DNA from: an uncultured Oligoflexia bacterium
Lineage (GTDB): Bacteria; Bdellovibrionota; Bacteriovoracia; Bacteriovoracales; Bacteriovoracaceae
NCBI GenBank assembly: GCA_950061135.1
Contig: CATLVU010000019.1
Span: 1 to 32,878, forward strand
Direction: 5' to 3'
Length of the DNA stretch: 32,878 bases
Shown here: positions 1-7,771 of the stretch, piece after piece
Numbering within the stretch: position 1 is the stretch's first letter
How the letters are laid out: each line of letters begins with the position of its first letter
Notes under the pieces: generated by a model
What the model was told of the DNA's origin: nothing
The model's database searches: none
Seen by the model: only the letters and a program-made list of their open reading frames with translations
Translations under genes and position numbers: made by a program

Positions 1-2
1 AA

Positions 3-317
3 AAACTATGGCAAAGAAAAATTTCAGATTTAATTGAGATTAAGCTTGGCTTTGATGAAGAGACTACGGACAAATATTATAAATTAAAAGAGTTAAGAAC
101 TAAGGATATCGATAATTTTTTTGCTCAATTTGAAAAAGAGGGACCAATCTATTTAGGCTTAGAGGATCGAATTGAGTTATCGAAAATCGATGTTAAATAT
201 CTAATCGAAATTAAAGAAATTTTCGGTAAAGATTATTCTCGATATAAAGAACTCTTAAATCAGCATAATAAAGAAATGATGGAAGAGAGCATGTACTTTT
301 ATCCTGTAGAGCTTTAG
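3..317 (+). CDS. C-terminal part of an unknown protein (runs off left edge)
   Basis: An open frame enters at the left edge and runs about 104 codons to a TAG at 315-317. The visible protein is rich in Lys, Glu, Asp and Ile, looks mainly helical, and ends in MYFYPVEL. It has no membrane segment and no motif I can assign, so I give no function. Its stop codon overlaps the stop codon of the exonuclease III gene on the other strand (TAG 315-317 against the minus-strand TAA at 316-314), so the two genes converge with no room for a terminator between them. The true start lies outside the window. Confidence 0.7.
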   Translation, partial: KLWQRKISDLIEIKLGFDEETTDKYYKLKELRTKDIDNFFAQFEKEGPIYLGLEDRIELSKIDVKYLIEIKEIFGKDYSRYKELLNQHNKEMMEESMYFYPVEL

Positions 318-1075
318 GACAAGGTAAGCTTGATAGGACAATGGTCACTTCCCATAATTTCAGGTAAATGTTTTACTTCTTTGAATTTTAAATCCTTGGA
401 AATAAAAAAGTAATCAATTCTCCATCCAATATTTCTTTGTCTACAATCACCTCTATATGTCCACCAGGTATATAGGCCTTCAGTTTCAGGGTTTGAGTCT
501 CTTACTGTGTCGATAAGTCCTGCGTTTAAAAACTTATCAATCCAAACTCTTTCATGTTCTAAAAATCCTGTCGTATTTTTATTTGTTTTGGGGTTTGCTA
601 AATCAATAGGGTGATGAGCAGTATTAAAATCACCTGTGGCAATCACTGGAATATTTTTTCTTTGATATTTTTTTATTAATTTTAAAATCTCACTATAGAA
701 TTCTAATTTGTAATCAACTCTTCCGTGATCTCTTTGCCCGTTAGGGTAGTAGCAATTAAAAAGTACATATTCTTCAAACTCTAAAATTAAAACACGCCCT
801 TCAATATCAAACTTCTCGATACCAATTTGTGTTATAACTTTTTTAGGTTCAACTTTGGTGAGTACCGCCACTCCTGAGTAACCTTTTTTTTGAGCACTAT
901 GGGTGTAGAGTTTATAATTTTTTAACTCAGTTACTTCTTTAGGAAATTGATCTAAGTTTGCTTTCGTTTCTTGGAAGCAATAAATATCGGATTTATCTTT
1001 TTTGATCCATTCAATTAGGCCCTTATTTGTGCAGGCCCGTATCCCATTGACATTCCACGACACAAGTCTTTTCAA
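314..1075 (-). CDS. xth: Exodeoxyribonuclease III / AP endonuclease (XthA type)
   Basis: This 253-residue protein is the usual length for the exonuclease III (ExoIII/APE1-like) family, which cuts abasic sites and degrades 3' ends in base-excision repair. Family motifs appear in order: SWNVNGIRA at the N-terminus, QETKA with the metal-binding Glu at residue 36, YYPNGQ in the middle, GDFNTAHHPIDL, RIDYFF and a C-terminal GSDHCPI with the catalytic Asp-His. The start is a TTG at 1075 preceded by a good AGAGGA ribosome site six bases upstream; the only nearby upstream ATG is out of frame. The gene converges on the unknown gene at the left edge and is divergent from the XRE regulator. The family is certain; exact substrate preference cannot be read from sequence. 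Confidence 0.95.
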   Translation of the reverse strand: MKRLVSWNVNGIRACTNKGLIEWIKKDKSDIYCFQETKANLDQFPKEVTELKNYKLYTHSAQKKGYSGVAVLTKVEPKKVITQIGIEKFDIEGRVLILEFEEYVLFNCYYPNGQRDHGRVDYKLEFYSEILKLIKKYQRKNIPVIATGDFNTAHHPIDLANPKTNKNTTGFLEHERVWIDKFLNAGLIDTVRDSNPETEGLYTWWTYRGDCRQRNIGWRIDYFFISKDLKFKEVKHLPEIMGSDHCPIKLTLS

Positions 1076-1205
1076 AATTTTCCTCTCATTTTTTTTTATT
1101 CATTTTTAAGGCAATATACTTTTATATGATTTTTTAAAGATTGTTAAAGACAAACCAAAAAAAATCGTTATCATACATAAACATTTTTACTATACAGGAG
1201 ACCGC

Positions 1206-1553
1206 ATGCGTTCGTTCAAGCACATTGCTCAACTAATTCGCCAGAAAAGATTACAGCACCCAAAAGCATATTCTCAATCAGAGCTATCTCATTTGTTAGG
1301 TTATAAAAATGGTCAGTTTATTAGTAATGTAGAGCGAGCTCTATGTAATATCCCTCTAAAAATGTTAGTAAAAGTCTCAGAGGTGTTAAATATTCCTGCA
1401 GCAGAACTTAAAAATGCAATTTTAAAAGATCAAGAAGAGACTTTGAATAATTATCTAAATATCGGAACAACTGTAACGAGTATACATGGTGGCGACACTC
1501 ATGGAGACACAAACACGTATGAGGCTTCTCTAAAGCTTTCTTCTAACTCTTAG
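1206..1553 (+). CDS. XRE-family helix-turn-helix regulator
   Basis: This is a 115-residue protein with an N-terminal Cro/CI-type helix-turn-helix (about residues 5-60: AQLIRQKR, then SQSELSHLLGYKNGQFISNVE). The tail of about 35 residues, rich in Thr, Ser and Gly, has no recognisable domain. The phrase SELSHLLGYKNGQFISNVERA fits the recognition region of the family, and the C-terminal part may serve in dimerisation or ligand sensing (inference). The ATG at 1206 follows a clear CAGGAG site. The gene stands alone between divergent xth and a convergent gene and has its own terminator at 1605-1640, so it is probably a single-gene transcript. The target genes are unknown; no operator repeat is evident next to it. 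Confidence 0.85.
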   Translation: MRSFKHIAQLIRQKRLQHPKAYSQSELSHLLGYKNGQFISNVERALCNIPLKMLVKVSEVLNIPAAELKNAILKDQEETLNNYLNIGTTVTSIHGGDTHGDTNTYEASLKLSSNS

Positions 1554-1604
1554 TTCTTGAGTTCTTTAACAAATAAGTTGATAAGGTGTAATCTGACCGA
1601 AACC

Positions 1605-1640
1605 GTTACTGAAGCGAAAAGCAGTAACTTCAATTTTTTT
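1605..1640 (+). terminator. Rho-independent terminator of the XRE gene
   Basis: A perfect 7-bp stem (GTTACTG 1605-1611 with CAGTAAC 1622-1628) closes a 10-base loop and is followed by a run of seven T at 1634-1640. It lies about 50 bases past the stop codon of the regulator and points in its direction. Confidence 0.75.
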
Positions 1641-1650
1641 GTTAGAGAGA

Positions 1651-2289
1651 TTAAATAGATTCTTTATATTTTTGGTAGTCGTCCATTGTGCCGGTGGATT
1701 CTTCAGTGTCGTTTTTGTAATTACTTGCGGCCTGAGTCTCTAGTAAATGTGGATCAGGGAAATCTCCACTAAATGAAACAATTTCACCTTCCTTGGGAAG
1801 ATCGTGCTCAGAGGAAAATTGCCTATCTTCCGGATAAAAGTCTAGTTTTTCTTTTAGCGCCTCTTTTTGCCAGTCACGCAAGTTAGATTCAAATCTTCTT
1901 AGGTCTTCTAGGCATTTTTCATAATTTTTAAGTGCTTTTAGCTTTTGTTTTTCACTGGTTTTTCCGTATTGATGAAAAAACTTATGGCGCGCCTGAACAT
2001 ACTGTTCTTGTAAATTCTCGTGCTTTATTTGCAGTCTTTCAGGAGTATTTGCTTTTTGATTTTTATTACGATTTCTGTTTTTATTATTATTGCGTCGACG
2101 ATTAGAAAAAGAGCGATTGTTGCTTTTCTTAGGATCATCAGGCTTTGCCTGCTTATCTTTGTTTTCATTGCTCGTAGTTGCTGATTTTTTATTATTGAAG
2201 TTTTTTCTCCTGCGACGATTGTAGGGCTTTTTACTTCTATTTTGCGGGCCAGAATTATTAGTATTTTTATCTTTGTCTTGTGTCGCCAA
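1651..2289 (-). CDS. Unknown Arg/Asn/Lys-rich protein with acidic C-terminus
   Basis: I do not recognise this 212-residue protein. Its first 80 residues are low-complexity and strongly basic (runs such as NRRRRKNF and NNNKNRNRNKN), which suggests a disordered nucleic-acid-binding region. Residues of about 82-150 look like a helical, coiled-coil-like segment (LQEQYVQARHKFF, LKALKNYEKCLEDLRRFE), and the last 60 residues are acidic. There is no signal peptide or membrane segment. The start is a TTG at 2289 behind a TGAGGT ribosome site; an upstream ATG meets a stop at once. It lies 52 bases downstream of cheR on the same strand and may be the last gene of that transcript. An RNA- or ribosome-associated role is a guess from composition only. 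Confidence 0.75.
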   Translation of the reverse strand: MATQDKDKNTNNSGPQNRSKKPYNRRRRKNFNNKKSATTSNENKDKQAKPDDPKKSNNRSFSNRRRNNNKNRNRNKNQKANTPERLQIKHENLQEQYVQARHKFFHQYGKTSEKQKLKALKNYEKCLEDLRRFESNLRDWQKEALKEKLDFYPEDRQFSSEHDLPKEGEIVSFSGDFPDPHLLETQAASNYKNDTEESTGTMDDYQKYKESI

Positions 2290-2341
2290 AATTTACCTCA
2301 TTATAAGTTAAGATTGGATCTTACCTAAAATATTTTAAGTT

Positions 2342-3163
2342 TTAAAGAGTACTTTTTAGCTGAAAATAAGAAGTTTCTTGGGCATAGATACGTTCAAAGT
2401 TGTTATTAATGCCGACTGTAGTCTCTGCTCCTCCAAGTATCAAAGGGGTGTGCGAGTACATATTTTGTTGGAGGTTCTCTAAAATCAAGTTTTTAGTAGG
2501 TTTATCAAAGTAGATTAGTACGTTGCGGCAAAAGATGATATCGAACTTTTGCGTGAGTTCTTTTATGTCGAGTAGGTTTAAAACTTTAAAATTAACCATA
2601 TTTCTTGTCTTAGAGTCTATTTTCCATTTAGATTCATGTTGTTCTAAGTATTTTTCTTGTAAATCTTTGGAAAGGCCTCTGTTAACTTCAAATCTAGAAT
2701 AAGTAGCATCTTTAGCGTACTCAATAACATTCTCATCAATATCAGTGGCCACAATTTCAACATTCCAATTTGAAAGTTCTGGAAATTTCTCTTGTAGTAT
2801 TATTGCAATCGAGTAGGGCTCTTGGCCCTGTGAACAGGCGGCACTCCAAATAGATAGTTTTTTTGAATTTTTGTTAATATCTATAATTTTAGGTAGTAGT
2901 TCTTTTTCTAACAAAGTGAATGGACGAGTATCTCTAAAGAAGAATGTCTCGTTTGTAGTTAATGCTGAAATGATGTCATTTAGCAGAGTAATATTATTTG
3001 CGTTTTTAAAAAGTGAAACAAGTTCGGTTATTGTTGGAACTTTGTATTTACCCAAGAGATGTTCGAGTCTATTACTGACAAGTGACATCCTATCATGTCC
3101 TAAGTCGATACCAGATTTTTCTTTAACGACTTTTGTTATAAATTGATAGTCTTCAGTATTCAT
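2342..3163 (-). CDS. cheR: Chemotaxis protein methyltransferase CheR
   Basis: This enzyme methylates glutamate side chains on chemoreceptors using S-adenosylmethionine, the adaptation step opposed by CheB. At 273 residues it has the usual CheR length. An N-terminal helical domain (DYQFITKVV...) is followed by the family signatures TTNETFFFRD, the SAM-binding IWSAACSQGQEPYS and DIIFCRNVLIYFD. The frame stays open up to 3286 inside cheB, but I place the start at the ATG at 3163: it follows a GAGGA ribosome site and makes the protein start like other CheR proteins (MNTEDYQFI). Only one base separates it from the cheB stop codon, so the two are probably translationally coupled. It is the third gene of the receptor-cheB-cheR operon. 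Confidence 0.95.
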   Translation of the reverse strand: MNTEDYQFITKVVKEKSGIDLGHDRMSLVSNRLEHLLGKYKVPTITELVSLFKNANNITLLNDIISALTTNETFFFRDTRPFTLLEKELLPKIIDINKNSKKLSIWSAACSQGQEPYSIAIILQEKFPELSNWNVEIVATDIDENVIEYAKDATYSRFEVNRGLSKDLQEKYLEQHESKWKIDSKTRNMVNFKVLNLLDIKELTQKFDIIFCRNVLIYFDKPTKNLILENLQQNMYSHTPLILGGAETTVGINNNFERIYAQETSYFQLKSTL

Positions 3164-3164
3164 T

Positions 3165-4205
3165 TTAGTTTCCTCGGATATATTTTCTTGCTTCTCGTTC
3201 AATATTATCAATATTTCCAATGAAGTGACAAAGACCTGCTTTGGCGACGGCCCCTGGCATTCCCCAAACGGTACTCGATTCTTCATCTTGAGCTAAAAGA
3301 ATACCTCCATTTTCTACAATCACCTCTGCTCCTTTTTTTCCATCTTCTCCCATGCCTGTTAAAATTATTGATAACAGAGAGTTTGGATAGATATTTGCTA
3401 AAGATCTAAAAAGTACATCTACAGCAGGGCGACAAAAATTTTCGGGAGGATTTTGATTTAAACTGATAAATAGTTTTTTTTCTTTTTTCACTACTTCCAT
3501 ATGGAAGTCTCCTGGAGCAATATAAATATTTCCAGCGACTACCTCTTGGTTATCTTGAGCAACTAGAGTAGGTGTTTTTATTGTTTCACTAATACGTTTA
3601 GCAAGAGTTTCAGCAAAGTTTACAGGAATATGTTGAACAATAAATATTGGAATTGATATTGGTTTATGCATTTGTGATAATAATTTTATTAATGCAGTAG
3701 GCCCTCCAGTACTACAACCGATACATAGTGCTTTTGCTCCTAAAAAGTTGTTTGGTAGATCTCGAAGTGACAAGTTGGTGCTTACTTTTTCATCAGAAAG
3801 AAGATTTTCTCCCGTTAAAGTTTGCACTTTTTCAATTATTTGTTTACGTAGTGAATCTTGGTTCTCAGTAAGGTTTGCTCCGGAAGGCTTCCTAACAAAA
3901 TCAATTCCCCCATGACTTATGGCCGGAATAGATTTACTCGCTTCTTCTATTGTCATCGCACTTAAAATCACAATTTTGGTTTTAGGGTACTTCTCTGTAA
4001 TTAAAGGAGCGGTTTTTATTCCATCTAGGACTGGCATTTCAACATCAAGAAAAACTAAGTCATAAAAATCTTTTTCTAAAAGATCTAATGCTTTTTGTCC
4101 GTTACTAGCGGTATTAACTTTTTGAACATTAAAAGATGACTCAATTATTTTTCTGGTTAGCCCTCGAAAAACAGTTGAGTCATCAACAATAAGGATGTTA
4201 GTCAC
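3165..4205 (-). CDS. cheB: CheB: response-regulator protein-glutamate methylesterase
   Basis: CheB removes methyl groups from chemoreceptors (and deamidates Gln) when phosphorylated by CheA. The 346 residues split into a receiver domain (residues 1-125, acidic pocket D8/D9, phosphoacceptor D54 in LDVEMP, Ser82 in LSAM, Lys106) and a C-terminal esterase domain with the catalytic triad S165 (CIGCSTGGP), H192 (VQHIP) and D288 (GMGEDG). The start is a GTG at 4205 with only a weak ribosome site, 21 bases after the receptor gene. No cheA, cheW or cheY lies in the window, so the protein must be phosphorylated by a kinase encoded elsewhere. Length and all key residues are intact. Confidence 0.96.
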   Translation of the reverse strand: MTNILIVDDSTVFRGLTRKIIESSFNVQKVNTASNGQKALDLLEKDFYDLVFLDVEMPVLDGIKTAPLITEKYPKTKIVILSAMTIEEASKSIPAISHGGIDFVRKPSGANLTENQDSLRKQIIEKVQTLTGENLLSDEKVSTNLSLRDLPNNFLGAKALCIGCSTGGPTALIKLLSQMHKPISIPIFIVQHIPVNFAETLAKRISETIKTPTLVAQDNQEVVAGNIYIAPGDFHMEVVKKEKKLFISLNQNPPENFCRPAVDVLFRSLANIYPNSLLSIILTGMGEDGKKGAEVIVENGGILLAQDEESSTVWGMPGAVAKAGLCHFIGNIDNIEREARKYIRGN

Positions 4206-4226
4206 AATATGGCCTAAGTGATGAAA

Positions 4227-5807
4227 TTAGGCCCAACCTAACTCTTTAAGAAAGTTATTAACATTTTCAATCTGATCAGCTAGCTCTTTCATATTTTCTG
4301 CAGCAGTTTTTAAGTCATTTGCTGAATCACTTGATTGTTGAGCGGCTTCAGTTACATGAGCAATATTAGATGTAACTCCTTGAGTACTTTTTGATGCTTC
4401 TGAAGCACTTCTTGAGATTTCATTAGTTGCTGCATTCTGTTCTTCTACTGCAGCTGCAACACTTGTATTAATTTCTCGTAGCTCTTCGATTGCTTCGGAG
4501 ATACTTTTGAGTACTGTAACAGAACCAGAGGCTTCATTTTGTACACTTACAATCTTTTGATTGATTTCTTCAGTAGCATTAGCTGTTTGTAATGCTAGCT
4601 CTTTAACTTCATTGGCAACAACAGCAAATCCTTTTCCTGATTCACCTGCTCTTGCAGCTTCAATGGTTGCATTTAGAGCTAGTAGGTTAGTTTGTTGCGC
4701 TATTGAAGCAATTACTTTTACAACGTCGCCAATTTCTTTACTTGCTTTACTAAGAGAATTCATCGTTGTATCAGCTTGTTCTGCTTCCTTTACAGCCTGC
4801 ATCGCCTTCTTGGCACCTGCTTGAACTTGGTCTGAAATTTCTTTGATACTTTTAGACATTTCTTCAGCTGCCGCTGCAACAGACTCTACACTATGTGAAG
4901 CTTCATCAGACGCTTGAGTAACAGTTTGTGCTTGATTATGAGTTTCTTCTGCGCCTGCTGCAATTGATTGACTAAGTTCAAGTAAGTTATTGGAAGCTGT
5001 TGCTAGTCTTTGAGAAGCTGACTTTACTTCAGAGCCAACTTTTACATTATCAGAGATAACAGACCACGATGCCATGGCACCAACATATTCTTGCTGTCTA
5101 TTATAGATAGGAGAAACTTCTAAGTCTAATGACTCTTCAGCAAGCTTAATCGTCGTTCTAACTGGTAAGTTCTTTGGATCAGATAAAATTCTTTTTTGAT
5201 ATTCAGGGTCTTTATGAAAAATATCAATTGATTGTCCCATAAGGTCAGCCGCTTTTACAGGTAGTAGGTGTTCAAGTCTTTTAAGTGTTTCTTTTGCTTT
5301 TGGATTTAGGTAATTTAAAACTCTATTTGTATCTACGCACATAACATTGATGGGCATCGCATCCATCATTGATGTCAATTGAGCTGCCTCTGAATCAAAT
5401 GCCTCTTTTTCAGTGATATCTTCCCAGTTAACTACATAACCAATAATCTTTGATTCTTCTTCAATGCTATTGATATTTAAGTCAAGCATTCTGTCTGCAA
5501 GTTTAATTTTACTGCGGTATGGGAAATTACTTTTTTCCGATAAAATTTGGCGGATTCTCATCTTAGAATCACCTTTATGGAATCTATCTATTGAGCCTCC
5601 CACTAAATCTTTTACTGCAACTCCAAACTCTGATTGGATTACATCCGCAAGTTGCAAAAGTGTTTCTTTTGACTTTTTATTTACATATATTAGGTCAAAG
5701 TCAGAATTTGCTATCATGACATTTGTTCCAAGACGTTCTATTGAACTAAATAGGTTATCTACTTTTTGTAAAATTTGGTCGTTAGTCGCTGCTTGAGCTG
5801 ATTGCAT
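4227..5807 (-). CDS. Soluble chemoreceptor (MCP) with two PAS domains
   Basis: This 526-residue methyl-accepting chemotaxis protein has no transmembrane segment and no HAMP domain, so it should act in the cytoplasm. Two related PAS domains come first (about residues 30-132 and 150-253). Each carries an FHK motif (76-78 and 197-199), then a region resembling FPYRSKIKLADRMLDL in the first and LPVRTTIKLAEESLDLEVS in the second. The MCP signalling coiled coil follows (about 260-526), with a perfect kinase-control tip at IAQQTNLLALNATIEAARAG (369-388). It lacks a C-terminal NWETF-like tether for CheR/CheB. The ATG at 5807 follows AAGGAGA. Since it heads an operon with cheB and cheR, those enzymes may adapt this receptor in particular. 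The ligand or cofactor is unknown. Confidence 0.95.
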   Translation of the reverse strand: MQSAQAATNDQILQKVDNLFSSIERLGTNVMIANSDFDLIYVNKKSKETLLQLADVIQSEFGVAVKDLVGGSIDRFHKGDSKMRIRQILSEKSNFPYRSKIKLADRMLDLNINSIEEESKIIGYVVNWEDITEKEAFDSEAAQLTSMMDAMPINVMCVDTNRVLNYLNPKAKETLKRLEHLLPVKAADLMGQSIDIFHKDPEYQKRILSDPKNLPVRTTIKLAEESLDLEVSPIYNRQQEYVGAMASWSVISDNVKVGSEVKSASQRLATASNNLLELSQSIAAGAEETHNQAQTVTQASDEASHSVESVAAAAEEMSKSIKEISDQVQAGAKKAMQAVKEAEQADTTMNSLSKASKEIGDVVKVIASIAQQTNLLALNATIEAARAGESGKGFAVVANEVKELALQTANATEEINQKIVSVQNEASGSVTVLKSISEAIEELREINTSVAAAVEEQNAATNEISRSASEASKSTQGVTSNIAHVTEAAQQSSDSANDLKTAAENMKELADQIENVNNFLKELGWA

Positions 5808-5855
5808 AATTAGATCTCCTTATAGAATAAAAATGTTAAGATAAAATTAACAACC

Positions 5856-5882
5856 TTGTCGGATTGAGAAGTTAATAGTTTA
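5856..5882 (-). promoter_or_regulatory. Candidate sigma-28 (FliA) promoter of the MCP-cheB-cheR operon
   Basis: On the minus strand TAAACTAT (5882-5875), an 11-base spacer and TCCGACAA (5863-5856) match the enterobacterial FliA consensus TAAAGTTT-N11-GCCGATAA at 6/8 and 6/8 positions with exact spacing. It lies about 50 bases upstream of the receptor start codon, where a motility sigma-factor promoter would be expected. Confidence 0.5.
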
Positions 5883-5924
5883 GGAAAAAAAGTAATTTTC
5901 CTCAAGAGTAGGAAGAAACGGCCA

Positions 5925-5953
5925 TTTACTGACATTGGGAATTATTCTATAAT
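5925..5953 (+). promoter_or_regulatory. Sigma-70-type promoter of the mdh operon
   Basis: A perfect TATAAT at 5948-5953 is preceded, after 17 bases, by TTTACT (5925-5930; 4/6 match to TTGACA). It lies 30 bases upstream of the mdh start codon and would give a short leader carrying the GAGGAG ribosome site at 5971-5976. Confidence 0.55.
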
Positions 5954-5982
5954 TGCGTAAATTAATTTATGAGGAGAATTGT

Positions 5983-6966
5983 ATGAATAAAAGAGTAAAA
6001 GTTGCTGTTACTGGTGGAGCAGGTCAAATTGGGTATGCGATATTATTTAGAATTGCATCAGGACAAATGTTCGGACCTGAAACTGAAGTAGAGCTTCAAT
6101 TACTAGAATTACCACAGGCCCTTGGAGCACTTGAAGGTGTAAAGATGGAGCTTGATGATTGTGCATTTCCTCTTTTAAAAAATATAGTTTGTACTGATAA
6201 AATGGAAGTTGCTTTTAAGGATGCCAATTGGGTATTAGCGATTGGTGCTGTTCCAAGAAAAGACGGAATGGAAAGATCAGATTTATTAAAAGTAAACGGT
6301 GGAATTTTTGGTCCTCTTGGAAAAGCGATGGCGGCCCATGGTGCTGATGACTGTAAACTTTTTGTTGTTGGAAACCCATGTAATACAAACTGCTTAATTG
6401 CAATGGAGGCTTCAGGTCTTCCTAAAGAAAGATTTTTTGCAATGACAACTTTAGATGAGAACAGGGCCAAAACACAACTTGCACAAAAAGCAGGAGTGGA
6501 TGTTACAGAAGTTACTAATATGACGATCTGGGGAAATCACTCAGCTACTCAGTATCCAGATTTTTATAATACTAAAATCTCAGGTAAGTCGGTTGCTGAT
6601 GTTATTACAGATGAAGCTTGGCTTAAAGATGAATTCATTTCTACGGTTCAAAAAAGAGGAGCTGCGATTATAAAGGCTCGTGGAGCAAGTTCTGCTGCAA
6701 GTGCTGCCAATGCTTGTGTTCAAGGTGTTTATAACTTAACTCACGATACAAAAGATGGAGAAACTTTTTCAATGTGTTTAAGTTCTAACGGAGAGTATGG
6801 AGTGGACGCAGGTCTAATTTTCTCTTTTCCTTGTCGTGTAGAGGGTGGTCAGTTGAAAGTTGTGGAAACAGTTGAACATAATGACTTTGGCAAAGAAAAG
6901 TTTCAAACAACTTTAGATGAGCTTCGTGCAGAAAGAGATACTGTAAAAAGCCTGGGTTTAATCTAG
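5983..6966 (+). CDS. mdh: NAD(P)-dependent malate dehydrogenase
   Basis: This enzyme oxidises malate to oxaloacetate in the TCA cycle. The 327-residue protein is of the cytosolic-type MDH lineage: nucleotide-binding [10 protein letters not shown] (9-18), substrate arginines in [11 protein letters not shown] (R92, R98), NPCNTN, the LDENR segment (D158, R161) and the catalytic H186 in [11 protein letters not shown]. The frame extends to a TTG at 5953, but that codon is the last base of the -10 box onward; the ATG at 5983 behind GAGGAG is the real start. It is the first gene of a tight operon with speD (3 bases downstream), a GCS2 ligase and an M14 hydrolase, an unusual set for a TCA enzyme. The function is certain; the choice of NAD or NADP is not. 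Confidence 0.95.
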   Translation: MNKRVKVAVTGGAGQIGYAILFRIASGQMFGPETEVELQLLELPQALGALEGVKMELDDCAFPLLKNIVCTDKMEVAFKDANWVLAIGAVPRKDGMERSDLLKVNGGIFGPLGKAMAAHGADDCKLFVVGNPCNTNCLIAMEASGLPKERFFAMTTLDENRAKTQLAQKAGVDVTEVTNMTIWGNHSATQYPDFYNTKISGKSVADVITDEAWLKDEFISTVQKRGAAIIKARGASSAASAANACVQGVYNLTHDTKDGETFSMCLSSNGEYGVDAGLIFSFPCRVEGGQLKVVETVEHNDFGKEKFQTTLDELRAERDTVKSLGLI

Positions 6967-6969
6967 CCT

Positions 6970-7743
6970 ATGAAGCATTTATCTGGAGAACAGAAAGTAA
7001 AGCTTTCGGGCTTTAATAATTTAACAAAAATTTTAAGCTTTAACCTTTATGATTTTTGTATCACTTTTGAAGAGAAACAAAGAGAAGAGTATATAAATTG
7101 GATAAATGAAAAATATTCTTCTCAAAAAATTCTCGAAATATCTCGTCATATTTGTGAGATTATTGATTCAGATATTATTAATGAATCAAAAATGGACTAT
7201 GAGCCCGTTGGTGCATCAACGATGACTCTTATGAGTGATGTAAAAGGTGGAAAATGGGAAGAGGTAAAGTCTTCGGCTTATAGTGCGCATTTAACCAAGT
7301 CTCATTTAACAAGCCATACGTATCCAGATGCATCAGCTCCAAATGGAATTTGCACCTTCAGAGTTGATTTTGATATTGCAACTTGTGGAGAAATAATTCC
7401 TCTTAAAGCGATCAATTATCTTTTTGAAGCATTCGAATGTGATGTTGTTTATATCGATTATGTTATTCGAGGTTATACCCGTTTATCAGATGGAAAAAAG
7501 ATTTATAATGATGAGTACTTCAACTCAATTCAAGACTTTATTCGTCAAGATATAAGAGATCAATATGGATTTAGGTCTGACCTTAATATTCCAAGAGATA
7601 ATATCTGGCAGACAAAGCTGATGTTGAAAGATATTGATCCCAAGCGTTTTATATACAAAGAAAATGATATAAATCATCCAGATCTTCCTGAAAAAATAAG
7701 ATTATTATCCGATGAGATGAAAGAGGTTTATCATCTATATTGA
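6970..7743 (+). CDS. speD: S-adenosylmethionine decarboxylase proenzyme (E. coli type)
   Basis: SpeD makes decarboxylated SAM, the aminopropyl donor for spermidine. The 257-residue protein aligns along its length with the enterobacterial SpeD type (KLSGFNNLTK start, DYEPVGAS, CTFRVDFDIATCGEI, EINSIQ-like INSIQDFI). The self-cleavage site is in LTKSHLTSHTYPD: the chain would be cut before S111, which becomes the pyruvoyl cofactor, and C139 matches the catalytic cysteine. It begins three bases after the mdh stop codon with no strong ribosome site, so it is probably coupled to mdh. No speE or other polyamine gene is in the window. Its neighbour downstream, a GCS2-type amide ligase, raises the question of polyamine or glutamyl-amide conjugation, but this is inference. 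Confidence 0.94.
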   Translation: MKHLSGEQKVKLSGFNNLTKILSFNLYDFCITFEEKQREEYINWINEKYSSQKILEISRHICEIIDSDIINESKMDYEPVGASTMTLMSDVKGGKWEEVKSSAYSAHLTKSHLTSHTYPDASAPNGICTFRVDFDIATCGEIIPLKAINYLFEAFECDVVYIDYVIRGYTRLSDGKKIYNDEYFNSIQDFIRQDIRDQYGFRSDLNIPRDNIWQTKLMLKDIDPKRFIYKENDINHPDLPEKIRLLSDEMKEVYHLY

Positions 7744-7771
7744 TAGACCATTTGTTTTTGTCGGGAATTAA

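Noticed and set aside
2300-2305. A TATAAT on the minus strand before the Arg/Asn-rich gene
   Set aside because: Transcription would start within the ribosome site only a few bases from the start codon, so it is not a usable promoter. The nearby 6-bp hairpin at 2309-2323 is too small to call.
3164-3286. A 41-residue N-terminal extension of CheR
   Set aside because: It lies wholly inside cheB. The ATG at 3163 has a GAGGA site and gives the normal CheR start and length.
4561-4824. A plus-strand open frame opposite the chemoreceptor
   Set aside because: It is an antisense shadow of the repetitive Ala/Ser-rich coiled coil, with no ribosome site or family feature.
5953-5982. An earlier TTG start for mdh
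   Set aside because: The codon overlaps the -10 box, and the ATG at 5983 has a GAGGAG ribosome site and a typical MDH N-terminus.
6096-6470. A minus-strand open frame opposite mdh
   Set aside because: It is an antisense shadow; mdh on the other strand is fully supported along its whole length.
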